DNA of 64,000 nucleotides from NCBI RefSeq assembly GCF_013093415.1, contig NZ_JABFBC010000001.1, positions 682,001-746,000 on the forward strand, given 5' to 3'. The notes under the pieces were generated by a model, which worked only from the letters and a program-made list of their open reading frames with translations, ran no database searches and was not told the origin of the DNA. A program made the translations under genes and the position numbers. Positions 1-8,505 of the stretch are shown one piece after another. Origin of the DNA: Halovulum dunhuangense (GTDB lineage: Bacteria > Pseudomonadota > Alphaproteobacteria > Rhodobacterales > Rhodobacteraceae). How positions within the stretch are numbered: position 1 is the first letter of the stretch; the number at the start of each line of letters is the position of its first letter.

Positions 1-1035
1 CGCCAGCAGCAGGATCAGCATGATCACGAGCAGGATCACCCATTCATTGTCCGACAGGCCGAGCAGGGCGCCCGAATAGCTGCCGACCAGATCCTCGACC
101 GTGACGACCCAGCCGAACAGGCTGGCATAGGCGACCACCAGCATCACCACCGCAGAGGATGCCGCGGCATCGCCCAGCGCGTCATAGAGCCCGCGAAGCG
201 TCAGCGTGCCGTATGCCAGCGCGCCGACGGCCAGCGCGTAGACGGTGGCGACCAGCGCCGCCTCGGTGGGGGTGAAGATCCCCGAATAGATGCCGCCCAG
301 GATCACCACCGGCGTCATCAGCCCCCAGAAGCTTTCGCGGAAGGCCTTGCCCAGGCGGCGACCATAGGGCAGCCCGGGATCCGGCGCGGGGCAGAGCGCG
401 GCAAGGCCGGGGCTGCCCGCTGGCCTGGCGCCGCGCGTGGCAAGGGGCAGGACGGCCAGCATGGCAAGTCCCATGAACAGACCCGGCACGATGGCCGCGA
501 TGAAAAGGCGCGAGATCGACGCCTCGGCGATCACACCGTAGATCACCAGCCCGATCGAGGGGGGGATGACGATGGACAGCGCCGCCCCGGCGCATACGAG
601 ACCGGCGGCATAGGCGCGGCTGTAGCCGTCCTCTTCCATTCCCTTGATGATCATCGGGCCGATGGCCGCGACGGATGCCGGTCCGGAGCCGCTGACCGCG
701 CCCCAGAACAGGCAGACCACCGTGCCGACCACCCCCATGCCGCCCGGCAGGGTTCCGATCAGCACCCGGAAGAAGCGGATCATACGCTCGGCGATGCCCA
801 GCGTGCCCATCAGGGTCCCGGCAAGGATGAAGAAGGGGATCGCCAGAAGCGAGAACTTGGTGACGCCGGCGGCGATCAGGTCCCCCGCCAGTTCCAGCCC
901 GAAGCCGATCCGCCACATGGCATAGACCGCCGACAGCCCCAGCGCGAAGGCAACCGGCACCCGGAGCGCCATCAGCAGGAAGAACAGGACGATCATCTGC
1001 GTCCCGGCAGAGATGTCGGAAAGCGCCTCAAACAT
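1..1035 (-). CDS. dctM: TRAP transporter large permease (DctM), 3' end cut by window edge
   Basis: Large membrane subunit of a tripartite ATP-independent periplasmic transporter; it carries a carboxylate across the inner membrane using an ion gradient. The ATG is at 1033-1035 and the frame stays open to base 1, giving 345 residues of an expected ~430. The translation is a run of hydrophobic helices with the family signature GAVSGSGPASVAAIGPMI (about residues 110-127) and IVIPPSIGLVIYGVIAE after it. The start overlaps the dctQ stop by 8 bp, so the genes are translationally coupled. The substrate cannot be read from this subunit. The missing part is only the C-terminus. Confidence 0.93.
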   Translation of the reverse strand, partial: MFEALSDISAGTQMIVLFFLLMALRVPVAFALGLSAVYAMWRIGFGLELAGDLIAAGVTKFSLLAIPFFILAGTLMGTLGIAERMIRFFRVLIGTLPGGMGVVGTVVCLFWGAVSGSGPASVAAIGPMIIKGMEEDGYSRAYAAGLVCAGAALSIVIPPSIGLVIYGVIAEASISRLFIAAIVPGLFMGLAMLAVLPLATRGARPAGSPGLAALCPAPDPGLPYGRRLGKAFRESFWGLMTPVVILGGIYSGIFTPTEAALVATVYALAVGALAYGTLTLRGLYDALGDAAASSAVVMLVVAYASLFGWVVTVEDLVGSYSGALLGLSDNEWVILLVIMLILLLA

Positions 1036-1513
1036 CGGGGATCTCGTCCTTCGCGCGGCCTTTCAGCACCTCGAGCGCGTGCTGGATGTAGCGGACGATG
1101 ATGAGCGCGAAGCCGAAGGGCAACGCCGCCTGATAGTACCAGGCCGGCAGCCCCAGCGCATAGGAGCGCATGCCGTTGCCATAGAGATTGGTCAGCGCCT
1201 GCCAGGAGAACCAGGCCGACAGCGCGAGCAGCCCCACCGTCAGCAGCACCGACATGAGGAAGAGCGGCTTCCACAGCGCCCTGGGCAAGGCGTCATGGAC
1301 CAGCGTCACGGCCAGATGCTCGCCCCGCCGCGCGGCGATGGCGCCGCCAAAAACGGTCAGCAGAAGGAAGCCGTTGGTGAGCAACTCCTCGGTGGCGGCC
1401 AGCGACAGGTTGGTGCCGTAGCGGACGACCACGTTGGCAAAGCCCAGCGCCGTCATGCCGAGAAAGATCACCGCGCAGATGATCTTTTCCGCGTCGCGCA
1501 GAAGAAATCCCAT
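1028..1513 (-). CDS. dctQ: TRAP transporter small permease (DctQ)
   Basis: Small four-helix membrane subunit that pairs with DctM. The ATG at 1511-1513 gives 161 residues beginning MGFLLRDAEKIICAVIF, the usual DctQ length. The open frame continues upstream into dctP, but nothing there looks like DctQ, so the shorter start was chosen. Hydrophobic segments lie near residues 10-30, 48-68, 90-110 and 130-150. It sits 64 bp after dctP, with a strong hairpin in the gap, and overlaps dctM. Confidence 0.9.
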   Translation of the reverse strand: MGFLLRDAEKIICAVIFLGMTALGFANVVVRYGTNLSLAATEELLTNGFLLLTVFGGAIAARRGEHLAVTLVHDALPRALWKPLFLMSVLLTVGLLALSAWFSWQALTNLYGNGMRSYALGLPAWYYQAALPFGFALIIVRYIQHALEVLKGRAKDEIPDV

Positions 1514-1539
1514 GTCGAGGCACCCCGGAGAGTTCAGCG

Positions 1540-1566
1540 CCGGGCCGGCCAGGACGGCCGGCCCGG
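1540..1566 (-). other. Intercistronic hairpin between dctP and dctQ
   Basis: Perfect 11-bp inverted repeat (1540-1550 with 1556-1566) around a 5-nt loop, almost all G and C. No T-run follows on the minus strand. It is more likely an mRNA-stability or partial-termination element favouring dctP over dctQM than a full terminator. That role is inferred from the usual excess of binding protein over permease. Confidence 0.6.
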
Positions 1567-1577
1567 TTGTGTCCGGC

Positions 1578-2582
1578 TCAGTTGGCCGCCGAGATGGCGT
1601 CCTGGAAGGCGGTGACGAGTTCTTCGCCGACCTTGGCCGCCCAGGTGTCAAAAGCGGGTTTGGTCGCGGCACGGAAGGCTTCCAGCTCTTCCGCCGTGGG
1701 CTCGTAGACCTCCATCCCCTTCTCGCGCAGGAACTCGATGCCCGAGGCCGTGCTCTCGCGGGTGATCTGGCGCTGATAGGCCATCGCTTCCTGCGCAGCG
1801 TCGCGGATGTGGGCCTGCGTGTCGGCGTCGTAGCTGTCCCACTTCGCCCTGGAGATGCCGAGGAACACCGGATCGTAGGAGTAGTGCCACGCGGTCAGGT
1901 ACTTCTGCACCTCGTAGACCTGCTGCGGGATGATCACGGCGCCGATCGGGTTCTCCTGCCCGTCAACGACTCCCTGCTGGAGCGCGGTCATCGTCTCGCC
2001 CCACTGCATCTGCTGGGGGTTCGCGCCGAGCGCGTTCATCACGTCGATATACATCGGCCCGGCGACCCGCATGTTCAGGCCCTGCATGTCCTCGGGCGTG
2101 CGGATCGGGCGGATGTTGTTGGTCACCTCGCGGAAGCCGTTCTCGCCCCAGGCCAGCACGACGATGCCCTTTTCCAGCAGGATGTCGGCCAGCATCTGGC
2201 CCGGCGCGCCCTGGGTGGTGGCATCCACCTGCTCGTAGCTGGAGTAGAGATAGGGCAGCGAGAAGACCGCCATCTCGGGCACCAGTGGCGTCACGTTGAT
2301 GGCCGAGGTCACGACCAGGTCGAGCGCGCCACGTCCGACCATCTCGGCCTGGCGCATCTGGTCGCCGCCCGACAGCTGGGCGTTGGGGAAGACGCGGACA
2401 TCGATCTCGCCGCCGGTCTTTTCGGCCAGGAGTTCGCCGAATTTCTCGGCGCCCTTGTGCCAGGTGGTGGCGTCGCCGGTGTTGTGGGACAGGCGCAGCG
2501 TCTCGGCCGAGGCCGCGCCAACCATCATCGCCCCCGCCAGAAGCGTGGCCAGCGCGCTGCGGCCGAACTTGGCAATACTCAT
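1578..2582 (-). CDS. dctP: TRAP transporter periplasmic solute-binding protein (DctP)
   Basis: Periplasmic receptor of the TRAP system, 334 residues, the normal family length. A signal peptide ending ASA (about residue 26) precedes ETLRLSHNTG. The DctP fold is visible, including GLNMRVAGP and LGANPQQMQWGETMTALQQG (about residues 148-180), the region that holds the carboxylate-binding arginine. ATG start at 2580-2582, with AGGAGG-like bases upstream. It is the first gene of dctPQM and is divergent from an IclR-type regulator gene, which suggests local control. The ligand is probably an organic acid activated by the neighbouring acyl-CoA synthetase; this is inference. Confidence 0.93.
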   Translation of the reverse strand: MSIAKFGRSALATLLAGAMMVGAASAETLRLSHNTGDATTWHKGAEKFGELLAEKTGGEIDVRVFPNAQLSGGDQMRQAEMVGRGALDLVVTSAINVTPLVPEMAVFSLPYLYSSYEQVDATTQGAPGQMLADILLEKGIVVLAWGENGFREVTNNIRPIRTPEDMQGLNMRVAGPMYIDVMNALGANPQQMQWGETMTALQQGVVDGQENPIGAVIIPQQVYEVQKYLTAWHYSYDPVFLGISRAKWDSYDADTQAHIRDAAQEAMAYQRQITRESTASGIEFLREKGMEVYEPTAEELEAFRAATKPAFDTWAAKVGEELVTAFQDAISAAN

Positions 2583-2775
2583 TCTTTCCTCCTCGGTGAT
2601 GGGCCCGGTGTCGGGCCATATCCGTCTGGCCGCTTCTTCGGGCGGCGTGCGTTCACATGATGGACCGATGAAAATTCCAATGACAACAGGAAAATTGCAA
2701 AATACCCTTGTGATCTGTGAATAAGGCGTAACTTCCTGCGTATCGCGAGAAACTGACAGAATACGGGTTCATATA
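2583..2775. promoter_or_regulatory. Divergent promoter region between dctP and the IclR operon
   Basis: 193 bp separating divergent transcripts. The middle (about 2665-2775) is clearly AT-richer than its surroundings. Around 2670-2697 there is a short TTCC...GGAA inverted motif that could belong to an IclR-type operator. No convincing -35/-10 pair was picked. Confidence 0.45.
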
Positions 2776-3600
2776 GTGGAACAGGTTGTGGAGAGGCGGC
2801 TGAGCGGCGCGCAGAGCGTGGACCGGGCGCTGGCACTGCTCAGCCTGATCGGCCGTCATTCCCGGGAAGGGGTTTCGCTGTCTGAACTTGTCGTGCAGTC
2901 CGGGCTGAACAAGGCCACCGTCCGCCGTCTGCTGCTGGCGCTGATACGCGCCGGGCAGGTCGAGCAGGATGGCGACAGCCGCCTCTACCACCTGGGCGAG
3001 GAGGCCTATGTGCTGGGGCTGATGGCGGCGGGGCGGCATGGCCTGCTCAAGACGGCCATGCCCAGCCTGATGCGGCTGGCGCGATCCACCGGCGACGCGG
3101 CCTTCGTGTCGGTGCGGCGTGGCGCCTTTGCCGTGTGCCTGCACCGCGAGGATGGGCCGCACCCGATCCGGACCTATGCGCTGATGCCGGGCTACCAGCA
3201 TCCGCTGGGCGTGGGGGCGGGGTCGCTTGCCATGCTGGCCGCGCTGCCCGACGACGAGGTGGAGGCGGTGCTCGACACGAACGCGGCGCTGCTGTCGGAA
3301 AGCTATCCCAGGCTGTCGGCGGAGGTGCTGCGCCGCCATGTGGCAGAGACCCGCACAACGGGCATCGCCCTGAACCCCGGCCTCATCTTCGAAGATTCCT
3401 GGGGGCTGGGCATTGCCCTTCGCGGCCCTGACGGCGGCCTTGCCGGGGCGCTGTCGCTGGCCGCGGTCGAAAGCCGGATGCGAGAGTCGCGGCGTGCCGA
3501 ACTCGTCCCGCGGCTCAGGCAGGAAGCGTCAGAGATAGAAAACAGGCTCGCGCAGTCCTACGCTGCGCGTCCGGGCCATCTGGAGAGGAAAGAGAGATGA
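2776..3600 (+). CDS. IclR-family transcriptional regulator
   Basis: Predicted DNA-binding regulator, 274 residues, normal for IclR. The N-terminal winged helix-turn-helix (about residues 12-65) contains SVDRALALLSLI and GLNKATVRRLLLAL. The C-terminal effector-binding domain (about 80-255) contains HPLGVGAGSLAML. The start is GTG at 2776, with no in-frame ATG near it. Its stop overlaps the thiolase start (ATGA at 3597-3600), so the regulator is the first gene of the operon it probably controls, and it faces dctPQM. The effector is unknown; a carboxylate or its CoA ester is a reasonable guess. Confidence 0.9.
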   Translation: MEQVVERRLSGAQSVDRALALLSLIGRHSREGVSLSELVVQSGLNKATVRRLLLALIRAGQVEQDGDSRLYHLGEEAYVLGLMAAGRHGLLKTAMPSLMRLARSTGDAAFVSVRRGAFAVCLHREDGPHPIRTYALMPGYQHPLGVGAGSLAMLAALPDDEVEAVLDTNAALLSESYPRLSAEVLRRHVAETRTTGIALNPGLIFEDSWGLGIALRGPDGGLAGALSLAAVESRMRESRRAELVPRLRQEASEIENRLAQSYAARPGHLERKER

Positions 3601-4766
3601 CCAAGGCGCAGATCGTCGGCTGGGGGCATACCGCCTTCGGCAAGTCCGAGCATCCCGACACCGAGGCGCTGATGGCCGAGGCCGTCGCCGCGGCGCTGGA
3701 TCATGCGGGCATCACGCCCGAAGACGTGGACGGGTTGTTCGTGGGTGTCTTCAACAACGGCTTCTCGAAGCAGGATTTCCAGGGCGCGCTGGTCGCCATG
3801 GGGGACGCGCGTTTCGCCCATGTGCCCGCCACCCGCTACGAGAATGCCTGCGCCACCGGCTCTGCGGCCCTGCACGGCGCGCTCGATTTCATCGATGCGG
3901 GCCGGGGCCGGATCGCACTGGTCGTCGGCGCCGAGAAGATGACCGCCACCCCCAACCCGGAGGTGGGCGACATCCTTCTGGGCGCGAGCTACCGCAAGGA
4001 GGAGGCGGACGCGGAAGGCGGCTTTGCCGGATTGTTCGGGCGGATCGCCGACAGCTATTTCCAGCGCTACGGCGACCGGTCGGAAGAACTGGCGATGATC
4101 GCCGCGAAGAACCACGCGAACGGCATGGGCAATCCTTACGCCCATCTGCGCAAGGATTTCGGGGTCGAGTTCTGCAACACCGTCTCGGAAAAGAACCCGC
4201 GCGTCGCGGGCCCGCTGCGGCGCACCGACTGCTCGCTCGTGTCGGACGGCGCGGCCGTGCTGGTGCTGGCCGATGCAGAGACGGCGGCCGGCATGGCGCG
4301 CGGCATCGGCTTTCGCGCCCGCGCGCAGGCCAACGACATCATGGCGATGTCGCGCCGTGACGTGCTGGAGTTCCGCGGCGCGCGCATGGCGTGGGACAAG
4401 GCGCTGGCCGAGGGTGGCGTCGCCATCGACGATCTTTCGCTGGTCGAGACGCATGACTGCTTCACCATCGCCGAGATGCTGGAATACGAGGCGATGGGGC
4501 TGGCGGCGCCAGGGCAGGGCCACCGGGTGATCCGCGAGGGCATCACGCGCAAGGATGGACGGCTGCCGGTCAACCCCTCGGGCGGGCTGAAGTCCAAGGG
4601 GCATCCGATCGGGGCGACGGGCGTGTCCATGCATGTCATGGCCGCGATGCAGCTGATGGGCGAGGCGGGCGACATGCAGATCCCCGGCGCGCGGCTGGCC
4701 GGGGTCTTCAATATGGGCGGCGCGGCGGTCGCCAACTACGTTTCGATCCTGGAGCGGGTGAAATGA
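3597..4766 (+). CDS. SCP2-type thiolase / acetyl-CoA acetyltransferase family protein
   Basis: Thiolase-fold protein of 389 residues, expected to cleave or condense 3-oxoacyl-CoA in the cytosol. The nucleophilic cysteine is C85 in ENACATGSAAL. HDCFTIAEM and SKGHPIGATG are the other active-site motifs. The usual C-terminal CxG of degradative thiolases is missing (FNMGGAAVANY instead), which places it with the SCP2-like thiolases, where the HDCF cysteine takes that role. It overlaps both the upstream regulator and the downstream acyl-CoA synthetase by 4 bp. The context points to a carboxylate degradation pathway. Substrate unknown. Confidence 0.88.
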   Translation: MTKAQIVGWGHTAFGKSEHPDTEALMAEAVAAALDHAGITPEDVDGLFVGVFNNGFSKQDFQGALVAMGDARFAHVPATRYENACATGSAALHGALDFIDAGRGRIALVVGAEKMTATPNPEVGDILLGASYRKEEADAEGGFAGLFGRIADSYFQRYGDRSEELAMIAAKNHANGMGNPYAHLRKDFGVEFCNTVSEKNPRVAGPLRRTDCSLVSDGAAVLVLADAETAAGMARGIGFRARAQANDIMAMSRRDVLEFRGARMAWDKALAEGGVAIDDLSLVETHDCFTIAEMLEYEAMGLAAPGQGHRVIREGITRKDGRLPVNPSGGLKSKGHPIGATGVSMHVMAAMQLMGEAGDMQIPGARLAGVFNMGGAAVANYVSILERVK

Positions 4767-6367
4767 CCATCGACCTGTCGCAGGGCGTCACCCCGGTTTC
4801 CACCCGGGTGATGAACCTGTCGCATTTCCTGACCGAAAGCGCGCGGCGGCTTGGCGAGGATGTCGGCTTCGTCTGGGGCGAACGGACCTGGTCCTGGGCC
4901 GAGATGGAGGCCCGGGCCGCCGCTTTTGCCCATGCGCTGACCCACGAGTTCGGCGTCAGAAAGGGCGACCGCATCCTCGTGCAATCGGCCAACTGCAACC
5001 AGATGTTCGAGGCGATGTTCGCCTGCTGGCGGGTGGGCGCCGTCTGGGTACCCGCGAATTTCCGCCAGTCGCCCGAGGAAGTGGCCTGGCTTGCGGGTTC
5101 GGCGCAGGCGCGCGGGCTGATCTGCGGCGCGCGCTTCGCCGGGCACGCCGCCGCCTGCGCGGGGCAGGTGGAGTTCACCATCGCGCTGGGCGAGGCCGGT
5201 TTCGCCGAGGACTACGAGGCCATTGTCGCCCGCAACATCGGCATGCGCCCCGCGCCGGTGGTCGTGCAGCGTGACGATCCGGCGTGGTTCTTCTTCACCT
5301 CCGGGACCACCGGCCGGCCCAAGGCTGCGATCCTGACCCACGGGCAGATGGCCTTTGTCGTCACCAACCACCTGTGCGACCTGATGCCGGGGACCGGGCC
5401 CGGGGATGCATCCATCGTGGTGGCGCCGCTGTCGCACGGGGCGGGGATCCACCAGCTGGCTCAGGTGGCCCACGGGGTGAAGACGATCCTTCCCGCGGGC
5501 GAGAAGTTCGACCCCGAAGAGGTCTGGCGCCTTGTCGAGCACTGGCGCGTCACCAACGCCTTCACCGTGCCGACCATCGTGAAGCTGCTGGTCGAGCATC
5601 CGGCCATCGACCGCTTCGACCATTCCAGCCTGCGCTATGTCATCTATGCCGGGGCGCCGATGTACCGGGCCGACCAGGTCCGGGCGCTGGAAAAGCTGGG
5701 GCCGGTTCTGGTGCAGTATTTCGGGCTGGGCGAGGTGACGGGCAACATCACCGTGCTGCCGCCCGCGCATCATCACCCGGAGGATGGCGCCATGCGCATC
5801 GGCACCTGCGGCTTCGCCCGCACGGGAATGCAGGTGCAGATCCAGAACGACCGCGGCGAGGAGGTGGCCATCGGCGAGACGGGCGAGATCGCGGTGATCG
5901 GGCCGGCGGTGTTCGCGGGCTATTTCGACAACCCGGATGCCAACGCCAAGAGCTTTCGCAACGGCTGGTTCCTGACTGGCGACCTGGGCCACATGGATGC
6001 CGAGGGCTTCGTCTATCTGACCGGGCGGGCGTCGGACATGTACATATCCGGCGGGTCGAACATCTACCCGCGCGAGATCGAGGAAAAGCTGCTTCTGCAC
6101 CCCGACATCTCGGAGGTGGCGGTGCTGGGCGTGCCCGATCCGGTCTGGGGGGAGGTCGGGCTGGCCGTGTGCGTCGCGCGTCCGGGCGCGTCGCCCGAGC
6201 CGGAGGCGGTGCTTGCCTGGCTCGAGGGGCGTATCGCGCGCTACAAGGTTCCGCGCAGCCTGGTGTTCTGGGACGAGATGCCGAAATCGGCCTATGGCAA
6301 GATCACCAAGAAGATGATCCGCGAGGAGTTGCTTGCACGGGGCGAACTGCCGGGCGTGGCCGCGTGA
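4763..6367 (+). CDS. AMP-forming acyl-CoA synthetase
   Basis: ANL-superfamily ligase, 534 residues, which activates a carboxylic acid with ATP and CoA. Motifs in order: phosphate loop TSGTTGRPKAAILTHG (about 178-195), YFGLGEVTGN (about 319-328), hinge region TGRASDMYISGGSNIYPREI (about 420-439), and the C-terminal catalytic lysine in YGKITKKM (about 512). The start ATG overlaps the thiolase stop (ATGA). The stop overlaps the GTG of the next gene (GTGA at 6364-6367). With the TRAP transporter and thiolase it outlines uptake, activation and thiolysis of one substrate class. The specificity (fatty, aromatic or terpenoid acid) cannot be told from sequence. Confidence 0.92.
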   Translation: MTIDLSQGVTPVSTRVMNLSHFLTESARRLGEDVGFVWGERTWSWAEMEARAAAFAHALTHEFGVRKGDRILVQSANCNQMFEAMFACWRVGAVWVPANFRQSPEEVAWLAGSAQARGLICGARFAGHAAACAGQVEFTIALGEAGFAEDYEAIVARNIGMRPAPVVVQRDDPAWFFFTSGTTGRPKAAILTHGQMAFVVTNHLCDLMPGTGPGDASIVVAPLSHGAGIHQLAQVAHGVKTILPAGEKFDPEEVWRLVEHWRVTNAFTVPTIVKLLVEHPAIDRFDHSSLRYVIYAGAPMYRADQVRALEKLGPVLVQYFGLGEVTGNITVLPPAHHHPEDGAMRIGTCGFARTGMQVQIQNDRGEEVAIGETGEIAVIGPAVFAGYFDNPDANAKSFRNGWFLTGDLGHMDAEGFVYLTGRASDMYISGGSNIYPREIEEKLLLHPDISEVAVLGVPDPVWGEVGLAVCVARPGASPEPEAVLAWLEGRIARYKVPRSLVFWDEMPKSAYGKITKKMIREELLARGELPGVAA

Positions 6368-7221
6368 GGGACGCGCCGGGCCTGCAAGCGATCCGCCATC
6401 CCGGTCCGGCCAGCGCCGAGCGGGCGTCGGTGGTGGCCTGCCGGGCACACCCCGTGACGGTAACGCTGAGGGCGGGGCAGAGCTTTGGCGATGCCCTGGC
6501 CGACGGGTTCGCCGCCCTTGGCTTTTCGGCGGGGTATCTGCGGCTTGAGGCCGTGCCGATGCGGCGGCTTTGCTTCGTGCAGCCTGCGCCTGCGCCGGGC
6601 GATGGCCACGCCGCATGGTACAGCGCCACCGTGACGTTGGGCGCGGGGGCCGTGATCCGTACGGGCGGTGTGCATCTGGGCCTGCGCGACGGGCAGCCTT
6701 TCACCCATTGCCACGGGATCTGGGCCGGTCCGGACGGTGTCGGAAGGATGGGGCACCTTCTGCCGCAGGACAGCATTGTCGGGGCCGATTGCGCGGTCGC
6801 GGGCTGGGGCATTTCCGGCGCACGGCTCGAGGTGGCCGAGGATCCCGAGACGCGCTTTGCCCTGTTCCGGCCGCGCGCTGACGGCGATCCCCGGTCCGGC
6901 GGCGGACGCGCCTTGCTCTGTAGCCTGCGGCCGAACCAGGATCTGGGCCAGGCCACCGCGGCGCTGGCCGCGCGCCACGACATGGGCTCGGCCAGGATCG
7001 AAGGGATCGGCAGCCTCGTCGGGACGCAATTCGCGGATGGCCCGATGCTCGAGAGCTATGCGACCGAAATGCTGGTGACCGAGGGCCGCGTCACGGGGGC
7101 GGGGGCCCGGATATCCGCCGCCTCGGTCGGCTTCGATGGCCGCTTTGCCCAAGGCAGGCTTGCGGCAGGGCGCAATGCCGTCTGCGTCACGGTCGAGCTG
7201 CTGCTGATTGGCGACCGATAG
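6364..7221 (+). CDS. Tandem PPC/DUF296-domain protein
   Basis: 285 residues from a GTG start that overlaps the synthetase stop. Two PPC (plant and prokaryote conserved, DUF296) domains can be seen. The first is about residues 25-140, with FTHCHGIW and GRMGHLLPQDSIVG, the His-rich and GHL-type signature. The second is about 150-280, with a related RIEGIGSLVGT...VTEGRV pattern but no clear histidine cluster. In bacteria this domain forms trimers; a metal or small-ligand role has been proposed, but its function is not established. The tight coupling suggests a job in the same acyl-CoA pathway. No DNA-binding AT-hook was seen. Confidence 0.7.
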   Translation: MRDAPGLQAIRHPGPASAERASVVACRAHPVTVTLRAGQSFGDALADGFAALGFSAGYLRLEAVPMRRLCFVQPAPAPGDGHAAWYSATVTLGAGAVIRTGGVHLGLRDGQPFTHCHGIWAGPDGVGRMGHLLPQDSIVGADCAVAGWGISGARLEVAEDPETRFALFRPRADGDPRSGGGRALLCSLRPNQDLGQATAALAARHDMGSARIEGIGSLVGTQFADGPMLESYATEMLVTEGRVTGAGARISAASVGFDGRFAQGRLAAGRNAVCVTVELLLIGDR

Positions 7222-7234
7222 CCGCGTCGGAATA

Positions 7235-7579
7235 TCAGAACAGAAGCCGGATGAACTCGAGGATAAGCGCGCCCTTCACCGCAAGCACAAGCGCGGCACC
7301 GCCCGCCAGGGCGATCGGCACCCAGAGCGGCACCTTCCTGCGCGGCGCCGGCGCCGGGAAGAGCCGGCTTTCCACCCGGGAAAAGACATTCGGGGCGCGC
7401 ACGGGCGTGAAGCCGCTGTTCATGGGCGCCAGCATGCGGATCCACTCGTGATAGCTTTCGCGAAGGGCTGGTTCCCGCTCGATCCGCCGCTCGAGGGCGC
7501 GGGCCGCGCGTCGCGAACTCAGGCCGAGCACATACTCGGCCATGTCGGCATCGTCTTCGAAATCCGCCAGGCCCATCAT
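7235..7579 (-). CDS. Short RskA-like anti-sigma factor
   Basis: 114 residues from the ATG at 7577-7579 (ATGATG; the second ATG is also possible). The N-terminal half resembles the cytoplasmic sigma-binding part of RskA-type anti-sigma factors (MAEYVLGLSSRRAARALERR). A single membrane segment lies near residues 84-106, and only a few residues follow it. RskA proteins usually have a periplasmic domain of over 100 residues, which is absent here. The start overlaps the stop of the ECF sigma gene (ATGA), the standard layout for a sigma/anti-sigma pair. It ends 13 bp from the convergent PPC gene. Confidence 0.75.
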   Translation of the reverse strand: MMGLADFEDDADMAEYVLGLSSRRAARALERRIEREPALRESYHEWIRMLAPMNSGFTPVRAPNVFSRVESRLFPAPAPRRKVPLWVPIALAGGAALVLAVKGALILEFIRLLF

Positions 7580-8163
7580 TCGGGCGCCTCGCCCTGTCTG
7601 CGGCGCATGCAGCTGCGCAAGTTGATCAACGAGCGTCGCAACCAGGTCTTGACCGTGTTGATCGGCATCTTCAGCCGATCGGCCAGTTCCTGGTAACTTG
7701 CCCCCTCCAGATACACGGCCTGCACGGCCCCGGCCCGCGCGGCATCCAGTTCCCCAAGGCAGGCGCTGAAAGCCTGCCACATCTGTCGTCCCGAGACGTG
7801 CTCTTCGGCCCCGACCTGATCCGCAGGTGGATCGATTTCGGGATCCGCCAACGGCAGAGCGCGCTTATGGGCCCTGAGCCTGTCGATGGCAAGGTTTCTT
7901 GCGATGACGACCAGCCAGGCAGCGGCGCCGACCTGGCCCTTTTCGAAGAGATGCGCCTTGTTCCAGACCCGGATATACACGTCCTGAAGCGCGTCCTCGG
8001 CCTCGCTCCGGTCGCGCAGCATCTTGATCAGGACCCCGAAGGCGAGATCGGATGTCGCCTCGTAGAAGTGGCGGAATGCGGCCTTGTCCCCGTCACGGAT
8101 CGCGACGAGCCACCGGTCCAGGTCTGTCGCCGCGCGGTGTTCACTTTCATCCTTCTGCCACAT
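7576..8163 (-). CDS. ECF-type RNA polymerase sigma factor
   Basis: 195 residues from ATG 8161-8163 (MWQKDESEH). Region 2 (about 20-85) includes EAEDALQDVYIRVWNKA. Region 4 (about 130-185) includes GASYQELADRLKMPINTVKTWLRR. The frame stays open far upstream, but that stretch is GC-driven and has no sigma homology. Paired by ATGA overlap with the membrane anti-sigma factor, so it is probably released by an envelope signal. Its regulon is unknown; the neighbouring TadE/TadG-like genes are the nearest candidates. A short inverted repeat (GAGAT...ATCTC, 8175-8188) lies just upstream and may be part of its promoter. Confidence 0.9.
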   Translation of the reverse strand: MWQKDESEHRAATDLDRWLVAIRDGDKAAFRHFYEATSDLAFGVLIKMLRDRSEAEDALQDVYIRVWNKAHLFEKGQVGAAAWLVVIARNLAIDRLRAHKRALPLADPEIDPPADQVGAEEHVSGRQMWQAFSACLGELDAARAGAVQAVYLEGASYQELADRLKMPINTVKTWLRRSLINLRSCMRRRQGEAPE

Positions 8164-8233
8164 TCCGCAACTATGAGATGCAGATCTCGAATTGCAAACA
8201 TGGTCAGGTTTTATTTGCGACCTGGGGGTTAGT

Positions 8234-8491
8234 ATGGGTGGCGCTTCATTTTTCGGAACGGTCAAGGGACGGGTCATGCTGACCGCATTTTTCGGGCTGC
8301 ATGCCCCGCTTGTCGGGCTTGCATTCCTTGCCGCAGTGACCGGTGTCGGCCCGATGCTGCCGGTGCTGCTGACGGCGTTCGTCTCGACGTTGCTGGGTGT
8401 CGGCATCACGCTGTTCGTGCTGCACGGCATTCTGCAGCGTGAGTTCCCGTCTGGCGGACGCAGCGGCGCTGCCGCGTTGCGCAAGGCGTGA
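8234..8491 (+). CDS. Small two-helix membrane protein, unknown
   Basis: 85 residues from ATG 8234, preceded by a GGGGG tract. The frame is also open to an ATG at 8192. Two hydrophobic stretches (about residues 16-38 and 42-66) follow a short basic N-terminus (GTVKGRVML). The pattern resembles the N-terminal membrane part of some alphaproteobacterial signalling proteins, such as membrane-bound GGDEF proteins, but no catalytic domain follows. It is divergent from the ECF sigma gene and could belong to its regulon. Function not recognised. Confidence 0.5.
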   Translation: MGGASFFGTVKGRVMLTAFFGLHAPLVGLAFLAAVTGVGPMLPVLLTAFVSTLLGVGITLFVLHGILQREFPSGGRSGAAALRKA

Positions 8492-8505
8492 TCGTTGAGT
8501 TTGGA

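Noticed and set aside
1434-2660. A 408-residue plus-strand frame over dctQ/dctP
   Set aside because: Complement of a clear DctP gene with signal peptide; the composition is typical of a shadow frame.
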